From Bacteroidetes bacterium HGW-Bacteroidetes-1 (GTDB taxonomy: Bacteria; Bacteroidota; Bacteroidia; Bacteroidales; F082): a DNA stretch of 55,785 nt. This document shows positions 1 to 9,607 of this stretch, piece after piece (within the stretch, counting starts at the first letter, position 1; each line of letters opens with the position of its first letter). The stretch is taken from assembly GCA_002842755.1 (NCBI GenBank), contig PHDU01000019.1, forward strand, positions 1-55,785, in the 5' to 3' direction. A program made the position numbers and the translations under genes. The notes beneath the pieces are model-generated. The model was not told where the DNA came from. It searched no databases and saw only the letters and a list, made by a program, of their open reading frames with translations.

Positions 1-136
1 CAAACTATCTTTCACTCGTTAGTGTTAAGGATGTTAATGCTTAAACCCCTTACATATCAGAATATTAAAATAAGTAGTTAACTAGACACCTCAAAAAAAG
101 TATTCATACCAAGAAATGCTTCTTAACAGTACATCC

Positions 137-2983
137 TCAATCCAATAATCCATCTGCTTTTCTTTGGGCTTCCTGAAGTAGCTTTTCGGATTGAATACGC
201 GCCTGATAAATAAGCTGGGCAGCCCTTTGATCAGCCTCTTCCTCAAATTTTAGTGCATTTTTATCTGCCTGTTGTTTAATTTGTTTTGCTGTTTCAACTG
301 CTGCCAATTCGGCAAGCATTCCGTTGGCTTTGCCATCAGCAGTAATTTTATCTGCCTGTTTATTCGCTTCATCTCTTAGTTGTTTTGTAACTTTGGCTGC
401 TTCGGAACGGATATTTTCAGCTGTATTTTCTGCCTGCTTTATTAAATTTTCACCCTGTTCTCGTGCTTGCTGCAAAAGTTTATTAGCTTCATCACTTACT
501 TTCGCTTTCAGAGCTTCCTTTTGTTTTTCAATTTCCTGTAAAGCAATGTTTGTGATATCAGTTTTAAGATCAGCTGCAAAGTTTTTATAGTCAAGCGAAA
601 TTTTTGGATCTGTAGCACTTCCTGTAATTTTGGCTTTTATCTGTACTGAGGTACCAGGATTGAGTGATACACCTTGATTGCCAGCCATTTTTACAATATC
701 GGAGATGCCATCTGCAATTTTTGATCCCAGTTGAGCAAATGGAATTTGAAACACCATATCGTAATCAAGAATCTGATCAAAACCAATACTTCCTCCCATT
801 GTAACATCATTGCCTGCATATTTAAGTGTAAATGGTTTTTGGAAAACCCTGCCATTGATAAACTCAAATGTGAAATCGATACCGTCTGTAATCAATCTCT
901 TATAGCTTTCATTGCCCAATAATTCAGCCAGAGTAGTCATGGCATTTACTGATTCGATTTTAATCTGCGAAGATTGCAACGTTCCTCCACCTTGTAAGGA
1001 TTCAAAAACAGGATTCAATACTCCATCCAATTTACCTTTAAGCCTGAAAACCGTTGAAAAATTGCCTGTCGTTTTTTCAGCTATCGGCGCTGCCTTCTGA
1101 AATAATCCAATAGACTGGTATGCCAGAGGAATTTCAAAACTTTTAATATTAAAATCGAATGCAACCTCAGGAGTTGAATTATTGGTTGCATCAAAAACGC
1201 CTTTCATAGACATGCTACCCCCCAATAGTTTTGCACTTAATGGATTAAAATTGATGATCTTATCTTTATATTGTATACCAGCTTCAACAGATTTAAGGTC
1301 ATAATTTTCAAAAATAAGCTGATCGGCTTTTGCTGAAAAAAACAAATCCATTCTTTCTGGAAGATCAACAGAAAAAGCACTCGAATCAATACTTTCGGTT
1401 TCAGCCTCAGCGCCAAAAATTTTCATCAACTCATTCATATCTATTAAGGTTGATTTCATTTGCATATTACCGTTAAGCGTCCCTTCCCCCAAAAAATAAT
1501 CAAGATAGTTTTCGAGTGTTCCAGAAGCCATAAAGTCGCTTCTCCCCAACAGTAATTCATCAAAATTCATTTGGATTTTTTCAGGTGCAAAATCGAACTG
1601 TGCTGCTTTTAAAAGCAATGGGGCATCGGAAGTTGTTAGTGGAAGTTCGGCATCTGTAACAATTACTGCTCCTTTTGCAAATACATTTTGATAATTTTTA
1701 TTTTCAACGTCTGAAAGGGCAGCTCGTACTTCAAGTCCAACTTTTACTAAGCCTTTCATTTGAGGGATGGCGGTCAGAGGTAGAAGCGCCGACAAACTTG
1801 ACATATTAATTGTCCCATTCAAAGCGGCATCTACCTGCGGGTTCTTAACAGGATTCTTCAGTTCAAGTCTGGCTGCAAAAGGGTTGCCTTCAAGCAAAAA
1901 ATTAAACTTTTCGAGATTTAGAAAAGTATCATTGAAATCACCGCTAATGTTATCTACCGAAGCTATTATTGAAATGTTCTCCATTTTCTGAGGCATATCC
2001 TTGTATGCAAAAAATGCGTTATCAACTTTCAGGTTCATACCAAACCCAGGGAAAGTTAATTCACTATATCTACCTTTCATGAAACCATCGAAAGCAAAAC
2101 CACCTTCCGCCTGAATACTATTAAACTCATTTGAATAAATAACAGGAATGAGAGATAAGAGTTGTTTGAAGTCACCCTCAGGTGCCTTAAATTTAAAATC
2201 CATTCCTATATCATCTTCACCCAAAGAAAAGCTCCCGTCAAACTCAAGCTCTAATTCATTGATTAATAGCCGATTTGAACGTATTTTATAAATGCTTTGC
2301 GCCAGATTTGCATCGATGACAGTATTTAAAACTGCTGACACATTGTTTAGCAATGTCATTCCATCATAATTCATACTTAAGGATCCTGATTTTATTATAG
2401 TGGTAATGTCAGTTTGATCCAGTGTAAGATTTCCATATAAGCTACCATTCAATTCTTCTGCTTCTAGTAAGAATATGAGTTCACGGTCATCGTAAAGTAA
2501 AAAACCGTCCTCAATACTTACTTCTTGCAAACCGAGCTCAAATGAAGCTTCGGTTTCATCCATTATTTCTTCAGGGGAATCGGACTCAGTTTTAGCAATA
2601 TCCCAATTTACAGTTCCATCTTTTAACGAAATAAGATTAACGTTTGGTTGTTTCAATCCAATTTTTTTAATTTCGTATGGACTTCCTTTGAACACACTTT
2701 TCAGATCCATCGTTATTCTCAACTCTTTAACAAAAAGCAATGTATCCGACTCAAAAGGCACATTTCCAATTATTTGTAGGTTGTTTAGACTTAAAGTCAG
2801 ATCGGGAAAGTTGTTAAAAAAGCTAAGACTTGCTTTCTGAAAATCAACCTTAGCATTTATAGATTTATTAATTTCCTGTTTTACTAAGGAAACTATTTTT
2901 CCTCTGAAAACATAGGGCAATAAAAGTGCCGCAATAAAAACGACAACCAGAACAATGATTACCACACTAAAAAACTTTTTCAT
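137..2983 (-). CDS. AsmA-like inner-membrane protein
   Basis: A 948-residue protein with one N-terminal transmembrane segment (about residues 4-27) followed by a very long, beta-rich periplasmic region and an Ala/Lys/Glu/Gln-rich coiled coil from about residue 815 to the end. This layout matches Bacteroidota AsmA-like proteins, relatives of AsmA/TamB, which are thought to help move phospholipids or assemble the outer membrane. It starts 22 bases after the aroC stop on the same strand, so the two are probably co-transcribed. The coiled-coil tail is longer than in enterobacterial AsmA. The family call rests on architecture and the N-terminal pattern; the exact substrate cannot be read from sequence. 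Confidence 0.8.
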   Translation of the reverse strand: MKKFFSVVIIVLVVVFIAALLLPYVFRGKIVSLVKQEINKSINAKVDFQKASLSFFNNFPDLTLSLNNLQIIGNVPFESDTLLFVKELRITMDLKSVFKGSPYEIKKIGLKQPNVNLISLKDGTVNWDIAKTESDSPEEIMDETEASFELGLQEVSIEDGFLLYDDRELIFLLEAEELNGSLYGNLTLDQTDITTIIKSGSLSMNYDGMTLLNNVSAVLNTVIDANLAQSIYKIRSNRLLINELELEFDGSFSLGEDDIGMDFKFKAPEGDFKQLLSLIPVIYSNEFNSIQAEGGFAFDGFMKGRYSELTFPGFGMNLKVDNAFFAYKDMPQKMENISIIASVDNISGDFNDTFLNLEKFNFLLEGNPFAARLELKNPVKNPQVDAALNGTINMSSLSALLPLTAIPQMKGLVKVGLEVRAALSDVENKNYQNVFAKGAVIVTDAELPLTTSDAPLLLKAAQFDFAPEKIQMNFDELLLGRSDFMASGTLENYLDYFLGEGTLNGNMQMKSTLIDMNELMKIFGAEAETESIDSSAFSVDLPERMDLFFSAKADQLIFENYDLKSVEAGIQYKDKIINFNPLSAKLLGGSMSMKGVFDATNNSTPEVAFDFNIKSFEIPLAYQSIGLFQKAAPIAEKTTGNFSTVFRLKGKLDGVLNPVFESLQGGGTLQSSQIKIESVNAMTTLAELLGNESYKRLITDGIDFTFEFINGRVFQKPFTLKYAGNDVTMGGSIGFDQILDYDMVFQIPFAQLGSKIADGISDIVKMAGNQGVSLNPGTSVQIKAKITGSATDPKISLDYKNFAADLKTDITNIALQEIEKQKEALKAKVSDEANKLLQQAREQGENLIKQAENTAENIRSEAAKVTKQLRDEANKQADKITADGKANGMLAELAAVETAKQIKQQADKNALKFEEEADQRAAQLIYQARIQSEKLLQEAQRKADGLLD

Positions 2984-3005
2984 AATACGCTGTTTTAAAC
3001 AATGG

Positions 3006-4082
3006 TTATTTGTAAATCTTGTTTCTTAGAAAATGATCAATGGCAACCATGGCAGCCATGGCTTCAACAATTACTACTGCTCTAGGAACCACACATACAT
3101 CGTGACGACCTTTCCCTTTCATCAATACCTTGTTTCCACTGCTGTCAATAGTATTTTGATCACGCATAACTGTGGCAACAGGCTTAAAAGCCACCCTGAA
3201 AAACACTTCTTCACCATTGGTGATCCCACCTTGAATTCCACCAGAATTGTTGGTCATGGTTCTAATACGACCTTCTTTTTCAACAAAGAGATCATTCTGC
3301 TCTGAACCTTTCATTCTTACACCATCAAAACCGCTACCATAATCAAAGCCTTTAACAGCATTAATACTTAGCATAGCTTTCCCAAGGTCAGCATGAAATT
3401 TGTCGAAAACGGGAGCACCTAGACCCGCCGACATTCCATTTATATGACAAGATATTATGCCTCCCAAGGTATCACCTTCAGATTTTGTCTCCTCAATAAG
3501 TGACTGCATACGTTTTGAACATTCCACATCCGGACAACGAACAAGTGATGCTTCGACATTTTTTAAATCCGGCACAGGAATTGATTTTTCAAGCTTTACA
3601 CTTCCAATTGCACTCACATATCCAATAATCTCAATTCCTTGCTCTCTAAGGTATTGTTTTGCTATTGCTCCTGCAACAACACGTGCAATTGTTTCGCGAG
3701 CAGAAGATCTTCCCCCGCCCTTATGATCTCTTATTCCATATTTGGCCTGATATGTATAATCTGCATGGGAAGGCCTGTAAACATCTTTTAAATGATCGTA
3801 ATCACCAGAGCGTTGATCACTGTTCCAAATTGCGAAAGCGATGGGAGCTCCAGTACTGACACCGTCAATAATTCCAGAAAGAAATTCAACTTTGTCACTT
3901 TCCTGCCGAGGAGAAGCAAGATGCGATTGTCCTGGCCTACGTCTGTTTAATTCAAATTGTACAAACTCATGGTCAATTAACAATCTGGGAGGACAACCGT
4001 CAATAATCCCACCAATTCCTTGGCCATGAGACTCACCAAATGATGTGAGCCGAAAAACTTCTCCAAAACTATTTGCAGCCAT
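3006..4082 (-). CDS. aroC: Chorismate synthase
   Basis: The last enzyme of the shikimate pathway, converting 5-enolpyruvylshikimate-3-phosphate to chorismate with reduced FMN. It is 358 residues, the normal length. The N-terminal [17 protein letters not shown], the central [14 protein letters not shown] and the C-terminal [10 protein letters not shown] match the three chorismate synthase signatures. The ATG at 4082 gives the expected start just ahead of the GES(H) motif. It is the first gene of a minus-strand pair with the AsmA-like gene. A Bacteroidota-type promoter lies about 30 bases upstream. Nothing suggests damage. Confidence 0.97.
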   Translation of the reverse strand: MAANSFGEVFRLTSFGESHGQGIGGIIDGCPPRLLIDHEFVQFELNRRRPGQSHLASPRQESDKVEFLSGIIDGVSTGAPIAFAIWNSDQRSGDYDHLKDVYRPSHADYTYQAKYGIRDHKGGGRSSARETIARVVAGAIAKQYLREQGIEIIGYVSAIGSVKLEKSIPVPDLKNVEASLVRCPDVECSKRMQSLIEETKSEGDTLGGIISCHINGMSAGLGAPVFDKFHADLGKAMLSINAVKGFDYGSGFDGVRMKGSEQNDLFVEKEGRIRTMTNNSGGIQGGITNGEEVFFRVAFKPVATVMRDQNTIDSSGNKVLMKGKGRHDVCVVPRAVVIVEAMAAMVAIDHFLRNKIYK

Positions 4083-4112
4083 AATAAATCTAGTGTCTTA
4101 TTTTAGTTGATA

Positions 4113-4140
4113 CAAAAATACGAAGTGTTATCCTGTCAAA
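4113..4140 (-). promoter_or_regulatory. Candidate promoter for aroC
   Basis: On the minus strand TTTG (4137-4140) and TATTTTTG (4113-4120) are spaced by 16 bases, matching the Bacteroidota -33/-7 consensus (TTTG and TAnnTTTG) at the short end of the usual spacing. It lies about 30 bases ahead of the aroC start. Confidence 0.45.
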
Positions 4141-4383
4141 GCAATTGAAAATGAGGTAAATTTTCGCAATCTAAAAATGATTTGTACACATCTTCGAGGA
4201 AGTTCATTATTTTCTTTACATAGAAGCAATGAAGACAATATTCCCTTCGTTTGTTTAAGAAAGTAAATATTTATCTTAATTAATTCATTTACTATTATTT
4301 ATGTTCTAAAGCATTTCAAAATACAGGTGAAATATCTTTTTCTTTGGATAGAATAAAAGAATAAAAATATATTTTAAGTCAGT

Positions 4384-4417
4384 TTTGCTTTATAGCGTAA
4401 AGATAGCCTTATTTTTG
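4384..4417 (+). promoter_or_regulatory. Candidate promoter for the deformylase-like gene
   Basis: TTTG (4384-4387) and TATTTTTG (4410-4417) are spaced by 22 bases, 20 bases before the ATG at 4438. They fit the Bacteroidota consensus with slightly long spacing. Confidence 0.45.
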
Positions 4418-4437
4418 CAAAAAATCAATCAGTTCAA

Positions 4438-5019
4438 ATGAAAGTAATGATGCTTATCCTTTTCCTTCTGTCAATTTCGATTGCATCTCAGGGACAAAGA
4501 ACTAAAAGAGGAGAGCAAAGGCTAATTAAGTCTGGGCAAAATTTTGAAAAAATGCGTGTTGTGCAGGTTACAGATAGCCTTGATTTCATCATTTTAAGAA
4601 ATAAGAGTCTCGATATTCCGCATTTAAAACGAAATATATGGGATTTATTAAGCGAGAGGATGTTGGCTACCGTGAATGATCCAAATCATGCAGGTGTTGG
4701 TATAGCAGCACCACAAGTAAGTGTGAACCGAAGGTTAATTCTGGTGCAACGTTTTGATAAAGATGACAAACCTTTTGAGACTATTTTTAATCCTGAAATT
4801 ATTTATTCTTCTGATTCAGTGCATTCAAGAATTGAGGGATGTTTATCAATTCCCGAAATAAGGGATACAGTAACGCGCTCCTGGACTATTGAAGTGCTCT
4901 ATTATAACTCAAAAGGAAAAAAGATTCAGGAAACTGTTGAGGGTTTTACAGCGCGAATATTCCAACATGAGATAGATCATCTCAATGGTATTCTTTTCAC
5001 AGATAGGATAAAACACTAA
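4438..5019 (+). CDS. Exported peptide-deformylase-like protein
   Basis: 193 residues carrying all three deformylase motifs: GVGIAAPQ (86-93), EGCLS (133-137, metal-ligand Cys135) and QHEIDHLNG (metal ligands His177 and His181, catalytic Glu178). These would bind Fe or Zn and remove formyl groups from N-formyl-methionine peptides. The oddity is the N terminus: a hydrophobic stretch at residues 4-18 looks like a signal peptide and sits ahead of a divergent start of the fold. Canonical deformylase is cytosolic and acts on the ribosome, so this protein probably acts in the periplasm or at the membrane on other substrates. No fmt gene, the usual neighbour of def, lies nearby. The fold is clear; the location and substrate are inferred. 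Confidence 0.85.
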   Translation: MKVMMLILFLLSISIASQGQRTKRGEQRLIKSGQNFEKMRVVQVTDSLDFIILRNKSLDIPHLKRNIWDLLSERMLATVNDPNHAGVGIAAPQVSVNRRLILVQRFDKDDKPFETIFNPEIIYSSDSVHSRIEGCLSIPEIRDTVTRSWTIEVLYYNSKGKKIQETVEGFTARIFQHEIDHLNGILFTDRIKH

Positions 5020-5061
5020 CCAAAATTTTTCATTTGACACTCAATTTAATTTAACAGAGAT

Positions 5062-5769
5062 ATGAGAAGCCTCTTTCCGTTTAGAAAAACATTATTTATA
5101 CTTGCAATCATTTTTGCAGGTACAATCCTTTCATGTACAAAAGATCATGTTGGTCAAGTTGAGGACCGTAAAGTTTCGGACGAGTTCAAAGCTTACACAA
5201 TTTTTGATTCTGCAAGTTATTGGGTTTATAAAAAAGAAACCTCATCCGTAAACAATATTGATACGGTTCGAATCACAAATGTTTTTAAAGATCGTAGATT
5301 TCATATTGATCAAACTGAACCCAATGGTTTTTTCTATGAAGCAGTTGAAATGTATTATAAAAGTTCAATGACCGGCATAACCAAAGGTGAGATCACAGCA
5401 GGATCTCCAGTTGGGAATTCAACCATGAATGAAAACTACAGGCTATATTTTAACAGTGGACGTTACTTTAGTATATTTATTCCAAAATACCCTTTCTCCG
5501 AGGTTCAATTGTTAGGAATCAACGAAGGAAATTACACAAATGTTGAAAAATTATCAGAATTTTACATCAACAATTATAAATACACAGACGTGTATCATAC
5601 CTATATAAAAGATTATAAAGATGTTTCTGCAACAGATCCTGACACAGTTTATATGGATTTTTACATTGCCAAAAACCACGGGCTCATTAAATACTCTATA
5701 ATAAAACCAAACACCGGTATCAATGATGTGTGGTCATTACAATCGTTTGATTTATCACAAACGGACTGA
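5062..5769 (+). CDS. Hypothetical lipoprotein
   Basis: 235 residues with a classical lipoprotein signal: a basic start, a hydrophobic core and the lipobox ILSC with Cys25. The mature part has regular beta-strand-like stretches rich in Tyr, Asp and Thr and no motif I recognise. It starts 42 bases after the deformylase-like gene on the same strand and may share its transcript. Surface or periplasmic anchoring is likely; no function can be assigned. Confidence 0.75.
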   Translation: MRSLFPFRKTLFILAIIFAGTILSCTKDHVGQVEDRKVSDEFKAYTIFDSASYWVYKKETSSVNNIDTVRITNVFKDRRFHIDQTEPNGFFYEAVEMYYKSSMTGITKGEITAGSPVGNSTMNENYRLYFNSGRYFSIFIPKYPFSEVQLLGINEGNYTNVEKLSEFYINNYKYTDVYHTYIKDYKDVSATDPDTVYMDFYIAKNHGLIKYSIIKPNTGINDVWSLQSFDLSQTD

Positions 5770-5831
5770 TCTTTTTCTTAAATTTATCACTTAACAAATT
5801 GATCCTGAATGAATAAAGAAATTGTAAATAG

Positions 5832-6839
5832 TTATTTGCGCATATCAATTCGGTTCAGCGCTTGAATGGCTAAGTCGTGACTTGGCGAACGTCTTAGTAC
5901 GTCATTGTAAACTTCTTTTGCAACAACAAATTTTCCTAATTCTTCAAGAGCGCGGCCTTTATTGTAAAGTGCATCAAGATAATTTGGATCACTTACCAGC
6001 GCATCGTCAAAGTATTGAACTGCTGTTGTAAAATCTTCCAGATACACCAAATGAACATAGCCCAAATTATAAAGTGCAAATTTATTTTGCGGGGATGTCA
6101 TTAAAATAGTATCATAATGAAGAATAGCTTCCGCAACGTTTTCGTTATCCTGTAAATACATCGCCAACTGATATCTTGCCTGTATGGCCTCAGGGTATGT
6201 AAAGATTGCTTTTTTCAGATACTGTTCAGCTATGTGATTTCGCTGCTGAGAGTATATTACCCCCAACTGCATCATTGGTTCAAAAAAATCTTCTTTCTGA
6301 TCGAGTGCAAGTTTAAAATTTTTCAAAGCTGAGACAGTATCCTGTTTCGCTATGAACACAGCTCCTCTGACATAAAAAGCTTCAGGGTTAAATGAGGATC
6401 TATCCAAAGATTTATCTGTATAGGCCAAAGCCATATCGAATTTTTCTAGCACCAGATTTAGTTCGGCCAACTTAAGAAATGGTTTTGGGTTTTCTGAATC
6501 AAGATCAGCTGCTTTCAGCAAGGCGCTGCTACAATTCTCAGGCCTACCCATTGCAAAATATACTTCAGCAAGATTAAGAAAAACAGATGCATTTTTACTA
6601 TCGTATTGAAGAGCTTTATTGATATCCATTAAGGCTTTATCTATTTGATTACTTTCAAGAAAAAACGACGCTCTTTCGTTATACAACAAAGTGTTGGTGC
6701 TATCGGCCTTTATACGTTTATTTATATGCTCAAGCTCCCCTATTGGCTCTGATATCTTTTCAGTAGTTTTCGTATTGTTTTCGCAGGATAAAAACAATAA
6801 AATAAAGAATAGATTTAAAAAAGTAAGACTCTTATACAT
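5832..6839 (-). CDS. TPR-repeat lipoprotein
   Basis: 335 residues with a lipobox (LFLSC, Cys19) followed by about eight tetratricopeptide repeats. The repeats show the usual spacing of small and aromatic residues, for example the NKALQYDSKNASVFLNLAEV and NLGYVHLV regions. TPR arrays form superhelical scaffolds for protein-protein contacts; partners are unknown. It lies just downstream of recA but is separated from it by a strong hairpin, so it is probably transcribed on its own or only by read-through. Confidence 0.85.
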   Translation of the reverse strand: MYKSLTFLNLFFILLFLSCENNTKTTEKISEPIGELEHINKRIKADSTNTLLYNERASFFLESNQIDKALMDINKALQYDSKNASVFLNLAEVYFAMGRPENCSSALLKAADLDSENPKPFLKLAELNLVLEKFDMALAYTDKSLDRSSFNPEAFYVRGAVFIAKQDTVSALKNFKLALDQKEDFFEPMMQLGVIYSQQRNHIAEQYLKKAIFTYPEAIQARYQLAMYLQDNENVAEAILHYDTILMTSPQNKFALYNLGYVHLVYLEDFTTAVQYFDDALVSDPNYLDALYNKGRALEELGKFVVAKEVYNDVLRRSPSHDLAIQALNRIDMRK

Positions 6840-6859
6840 GACGATTATATGAATGATAA

Positions 6860-6887
6860 AACCGCCAAATCACTTGATTTGGCGGTT
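6860..6887 (-). terminator. Hairpin terminator after recA
   Basis: Perfect 13-base inverted repeat (AACCGCCAAATCA at 6860-6872, its complement at 6875-6887) with a two-base gap, followed in the minus direction by TTTT. It lies between the recA stop and the TPR gene start. The short T run makes it a moderate intrinsic terminator. Confidence 0.6.
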
Positions 6888-6909
6888 AACTTTTTAAGTG
6901 CAATAATAT

Positions 6910-7938
6910 TTACCCATTGGTAGCAAGAGCCTCCCTGACTTTTGCCTCAAGTTCTTCAAATAATTCAGGGTTTTGCTGAATCAGACTCTTTACAGCATCT
7001 CTTCCCTGTCCCAGTCGGGTATCTCCATAACTAAACCATGATCCGCTTTTTTTTATGATATTGTACTCAACACCCAGATCAATGATTTCTCCTGATTTAG
7101 AGATACCTTCACCATAAATTATATCGAACTCAGCTTTCTTAAAAGGAGGTGCTACTTTATTCTTAACCACTTTAACCTTGGCGCGGTTTCCTGTTACATT
7201 TTCACCTTCTTTAATCTGACTTACCTTACGGATATCCAAACGAACGGAGCTATAAAATTTCAAAGCGTTGCCCCCGGTAGTCGTCTCCGGATTTCCAAAC
7301 ATCACTCCAATCTTATCGCGAAGCTGGTTTATAAAGATGCATACAGCACCAGTTTTACTTATGGTACCGGTAAGTTTTCGAAGCGCTTGAGACATGAGAC
7401 GTGCCTGAAGACCCATCTTAGAATCACCCATTTCTCCTTCAATTTCACTTTTTGGAGTAAGCGCTGCCACTGAGTCAATAACGATTACATCAATGGCACC
7501 TGAACGGATAAGATTTTCTGTAATTTCGAGTGCTTGTTCGCCAAAATCAGGTTGAGATATAAGCAGATTTTGAATATCCACGCCTAACTTTTGAGCATAA
7601 AATCTGTCAAAGGCATGTTCTGCATCAATAAAAGCCGCAATTCCACCAGCTTTTTGAGCTTCAGCAATAACATGAAGAGCAAGCGTGGTTTTACCAGAAC
7701 TTTCTGGTCCATAAATTTCTGTTACACGACCCTTGGGCAATCCACCAACTCCAAGTGCATAGTCAAGGCCAATAGAGCCTGTAGAAATAGAGTCAATTTT
7801 CTCAATTGCATCATCGCCCAACTTCATGATACTGCCTTTACCATAAGCTTTTTCAATATTTCCAAGTGTAGCTTCAAGGGCTTTTAACTTTTCCAGACGT
7901 AATTTGTCTGCACTTTCTTTTGCTTTTTCTGATGTCAT
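6910..7938 (-). CDS. recA: Recombinase A
   Basis: The strand-exchange ATPase of homologous recombination and the SOS co-protease. It is 342 residues, normal length. Walker A is GPESSGKTT (77-85), Walker [11 protein letters not shown], and the conserved [14 protein letters not shown] segment follows. The ATG lies one base after the stop of the peroxiredoxin gene, so translation is probably coupled. It closes the operon nth-bcp-recA, which joins base-excision repair, peroxide defence and recombination. Confidence 0.98.
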   Translation of the reverse strand: MTSEKAKESADKLRLEKLKALEATLGNIEKAYGKGSIMKLGDDAIEKIDSISTGSIGLDYALGVGGLPKGRVTEIYGPESSGKTTLALHVIAEAQKAGGIAAFIDAEHAFDRFYAQKLGVDIQNLLISQPDFGEQALEITENLIRSGAIDVIVIDSVAALTPKSEIEGEMGDSKMGLQARLMSQALRKLTGTISKTGAVCIFINQLRDKIGVMFGNPETTTGGNALKFYSSVRLDIRKVSQIKEGENVTGNRAKVKVVKNKVAPPFKKAEFDIIYGEGISKSGEIIDLGVEYNIIKKSGSWFSYGDTRLGQGRDAVKSLIQQNPELFEELEAKVREALATNG

Positions 7939-7939
7939 A

Positions 7940-8398
7940 TTAATTTGAATAAAATTTTAATATTTGGTTGGTATGGTCATCTGTTTTCACTTTTTTAATC
8001 ACCTCATCAATAACTCCTTCTTCATTGATTAAGAATGTTGTCCGAAGAAGACCTTCGTATTCTTTTCCATACATATTTTTCTTTCCCCAGGCACCATAAG
8101 CTTTTATTATTGCCAACGTTGGATCAGGTATCAATGAAAATGGCAGTTTGTATTTATCTGCAAATTTATTGTGAGATTTCTCATCGTCAGGGCTAATTCC
8201 AATTACAACAAAACCACGATCGATTAATTCATTGTAGTTATCGCGAAGATTACAGGCTTCTTTTGTACAGCCAGGTGTATCATCCTTGGGATAAAAATAC
8301 AGAACTACTCTTTTACCTCTTAATTCACTGAGATTTATTAGTTTTCCGTTTTGGTCCAGAGCAGAAAAATCCGCAGCCAAATCACCTTTGTTTAACAT
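7940..8398 (-). CDS. bcp: Thioredoxin-dependent peroxiredoxin (BCP/PrxQ type)
   Basis: A cytosolic thiol peroxidase that reduces hydrogen peroxide and organic peroxides using thioredoxin. From the ATG at 8398 it is 152 residues, the usual length for the family; a longer reading to 8458 adds an atypical N terminus and was not used. The active-site segment [12 protein letters not shown] carries the peroxidatic Cys44 and the resolving Cys49 five residues later, as in PrxQ. It is the middle gene of nth-bcp-recA. Confidence 0.93.
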   Translation of the reverse strand: MLNKGDLAADFSALDQNGKLINLSELRGKRVVLYFYPKDDTPGCTKEACNLRDNYNELIDRGFVVIGISPDDEKSHNKFADKYKLPFSLIPDPTLAIIKAYGAWGKKNMYGKEYEGLLRTTFLINEEGVIDEVIKKVKTDDHTNQILKFYSN

Positions 8399-8463
8399 AT
8401 AACGAATATTTTCGGTTTCAACAAAAATAAGACTTAATAACGTATGCTCAACAACCAAAAGGA

Positions 8464-9123
8464 TTATTTTGTTGAACTTTCCTCCTTAACACTTTTAATA
8501 TACCATTGACAAAAATCCTTTACTCCACATTCGAAACAAAGTGGTTTGCGTGCTTTACAAACATAACGTCCATGCAAAATTAACCAATGATGAGCTTTAG
8601 GTATTGTATTCTCGGGAAGATAACGGATAAGTTGACGTTCCGAGTCTAAAGGATTTTTAGCCTTCGTCGTAAGACCAATGCGCTCTGCAACTCTGAAAAC
8701 ATGTGTGTCAACAGCCATTGCAGGCTTATTAAAAATAACTGATGCAATAACGTTTGCAGTTTTCCTTCCAACTCCGGGAAGCCGTTGCAATTGATCAATC
8801 TGATCAGGAACGATTTCATCAAATTTTTCAACAAGCATCTTTGCCATACCCAATAAATTTTTAGATTTATTGTTTGGGTAAGAACAACTTTTCACCAATT
8901 CAAATACTTCTTCCTGAGAAGTATTTGCAAGTGCTGACGCTGTAGGAAACTTTTTAAAAAATGGTGGCGTGATTATATTAACACGCTTGTCGGTACATTG
9001 TGCCGACAGAATAACTGCAACTAAAAGTTGATAAGGGCTATCAAAATATAATTCAGTCTCAGCTACTGGCATATGCTCTGAAAAGTAGCTGATAAAATGC
9101 TCAAAACGATCCTTCTTTTTCAA
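8464..9123 (-). CDS. nth: Endonuclease III
   Basis: A DNA glycosylase/AP lyase that removes oxidised pyrimidines. 219 residues. The helix-hairpin-helix LPGVGRK (115-121) carries the catalytic Lys121, Asp139 lies in VDTHV, and the C-terminal iron-sulfur loop has Cys189, Cys196, Cys199 and Cys205 in the C-x6-C-x2-C-x5-C spacing. It is the first gene of the operon that continues into bcp and recA, 65 bases upstream of bcp. Confidence 0.97.
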   Translation of the reverse strand: MKKKDRFEHFISYFSEHMPVAETELYFDSPYQLLVAVILSAQCTDKRVNIITPPFFKKFPTASALANTSQEEVFELVKSCSYPNNKSKNLLGMAKMLVEKFDEIVPDQIDQLQRLPGVGRKTANVIASVIFNKPAMAVDTHVFRVAERIGLTTKAKNPLDSERQLIRYLPENTIPKAHHWLILHGRYVCKARKPLCFECGVKDFCQWYIKSVKEESSTK

Positions 9124-9201
9124 AAAGCCTTCTTGTTAAAACATCTCAACCAACGATTTTGAAAACCAAAAGCTAAGATGTAATAAGTGTTTCATCCAAA
9201 G

Positions 9202-9414
9202 TTAGTTAACAAATGTATCAACCATCCCTAACATTTTTGTTTTTGTCAGTTCGAATGATCTGGCATAACTAATCAACATTTGAATGGTTGAGCCAAGAGC
9301 TCTTTCATTTCTGTAACTTTTTTGCAAAATTCTTCCGATTTTAAACTCTAGGTCTATATTTTCATCAGTTGTGTTTTGCAATAAATAGTTGTTTGGTGTG
9401 TAATCACTCTTCAT
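9202..9414 (-). CDS. Small hypothetical protein
   Basis: A 70-residue frame beginning MKSDYTPNNY and ending in an amphipathic helix-like tail. The ATG at 9414 is preferred to an upstream TTG at 9420. It lies between the ECF sigma gene (about 190 bases upstream on the same strand) and nth. I recognise no family. Residue use looks protein-like, so I think it is real. It could be a small partner of the sigma factor, but that is a guess. Confidence 0.5.
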   Translation of the reverse strand: MKSDYTPNNYLLQNTTDENIDLEFKIGRILQKSYRNERALGSTIQMLISYARSFELTKTKMLGMVDTFVN

Positions 9415-9607
9415 AAGCAAATAGATTTATTTGAATGAATGAATAACGCAACAATTATTCAACTTATTATGAAGAGACAAATAATTTAATTAACTTTTTT
9501 TAAGTGTATAGCTCATCAGCGCTTTACACCCATGAAGGTAATTCGGATTTAAGATAAAATCACCTAATTGGATTCAACTAACCAACGATAGTCTTATAAA
9601 AAACTAA

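Larger units (their letters stand above)
4083..4437. other. Divergent intergenic region, 355 bases
   Basis: Non-coding stretch between the outward-reading aroC and the deformylase-like gene. It holds a candidate promoter for each side and is otherwise A/T-rich with no open frame that looks coding. I see no riboswitch or strong hairpin. Confidence 0.6.

Noticed and set aside
1-136. Left edge of the window searched for a partial gene
   Set aside because: No coding-like frame runs off the edge; the sequence is short and A/T-rich.
324-590. Open frame on the plus strand inside the AsmA-like gene
   Set aside because: Shadow of the Ala/Lys-rich coiled coil read on the other strand; no independent start context or neighbours.
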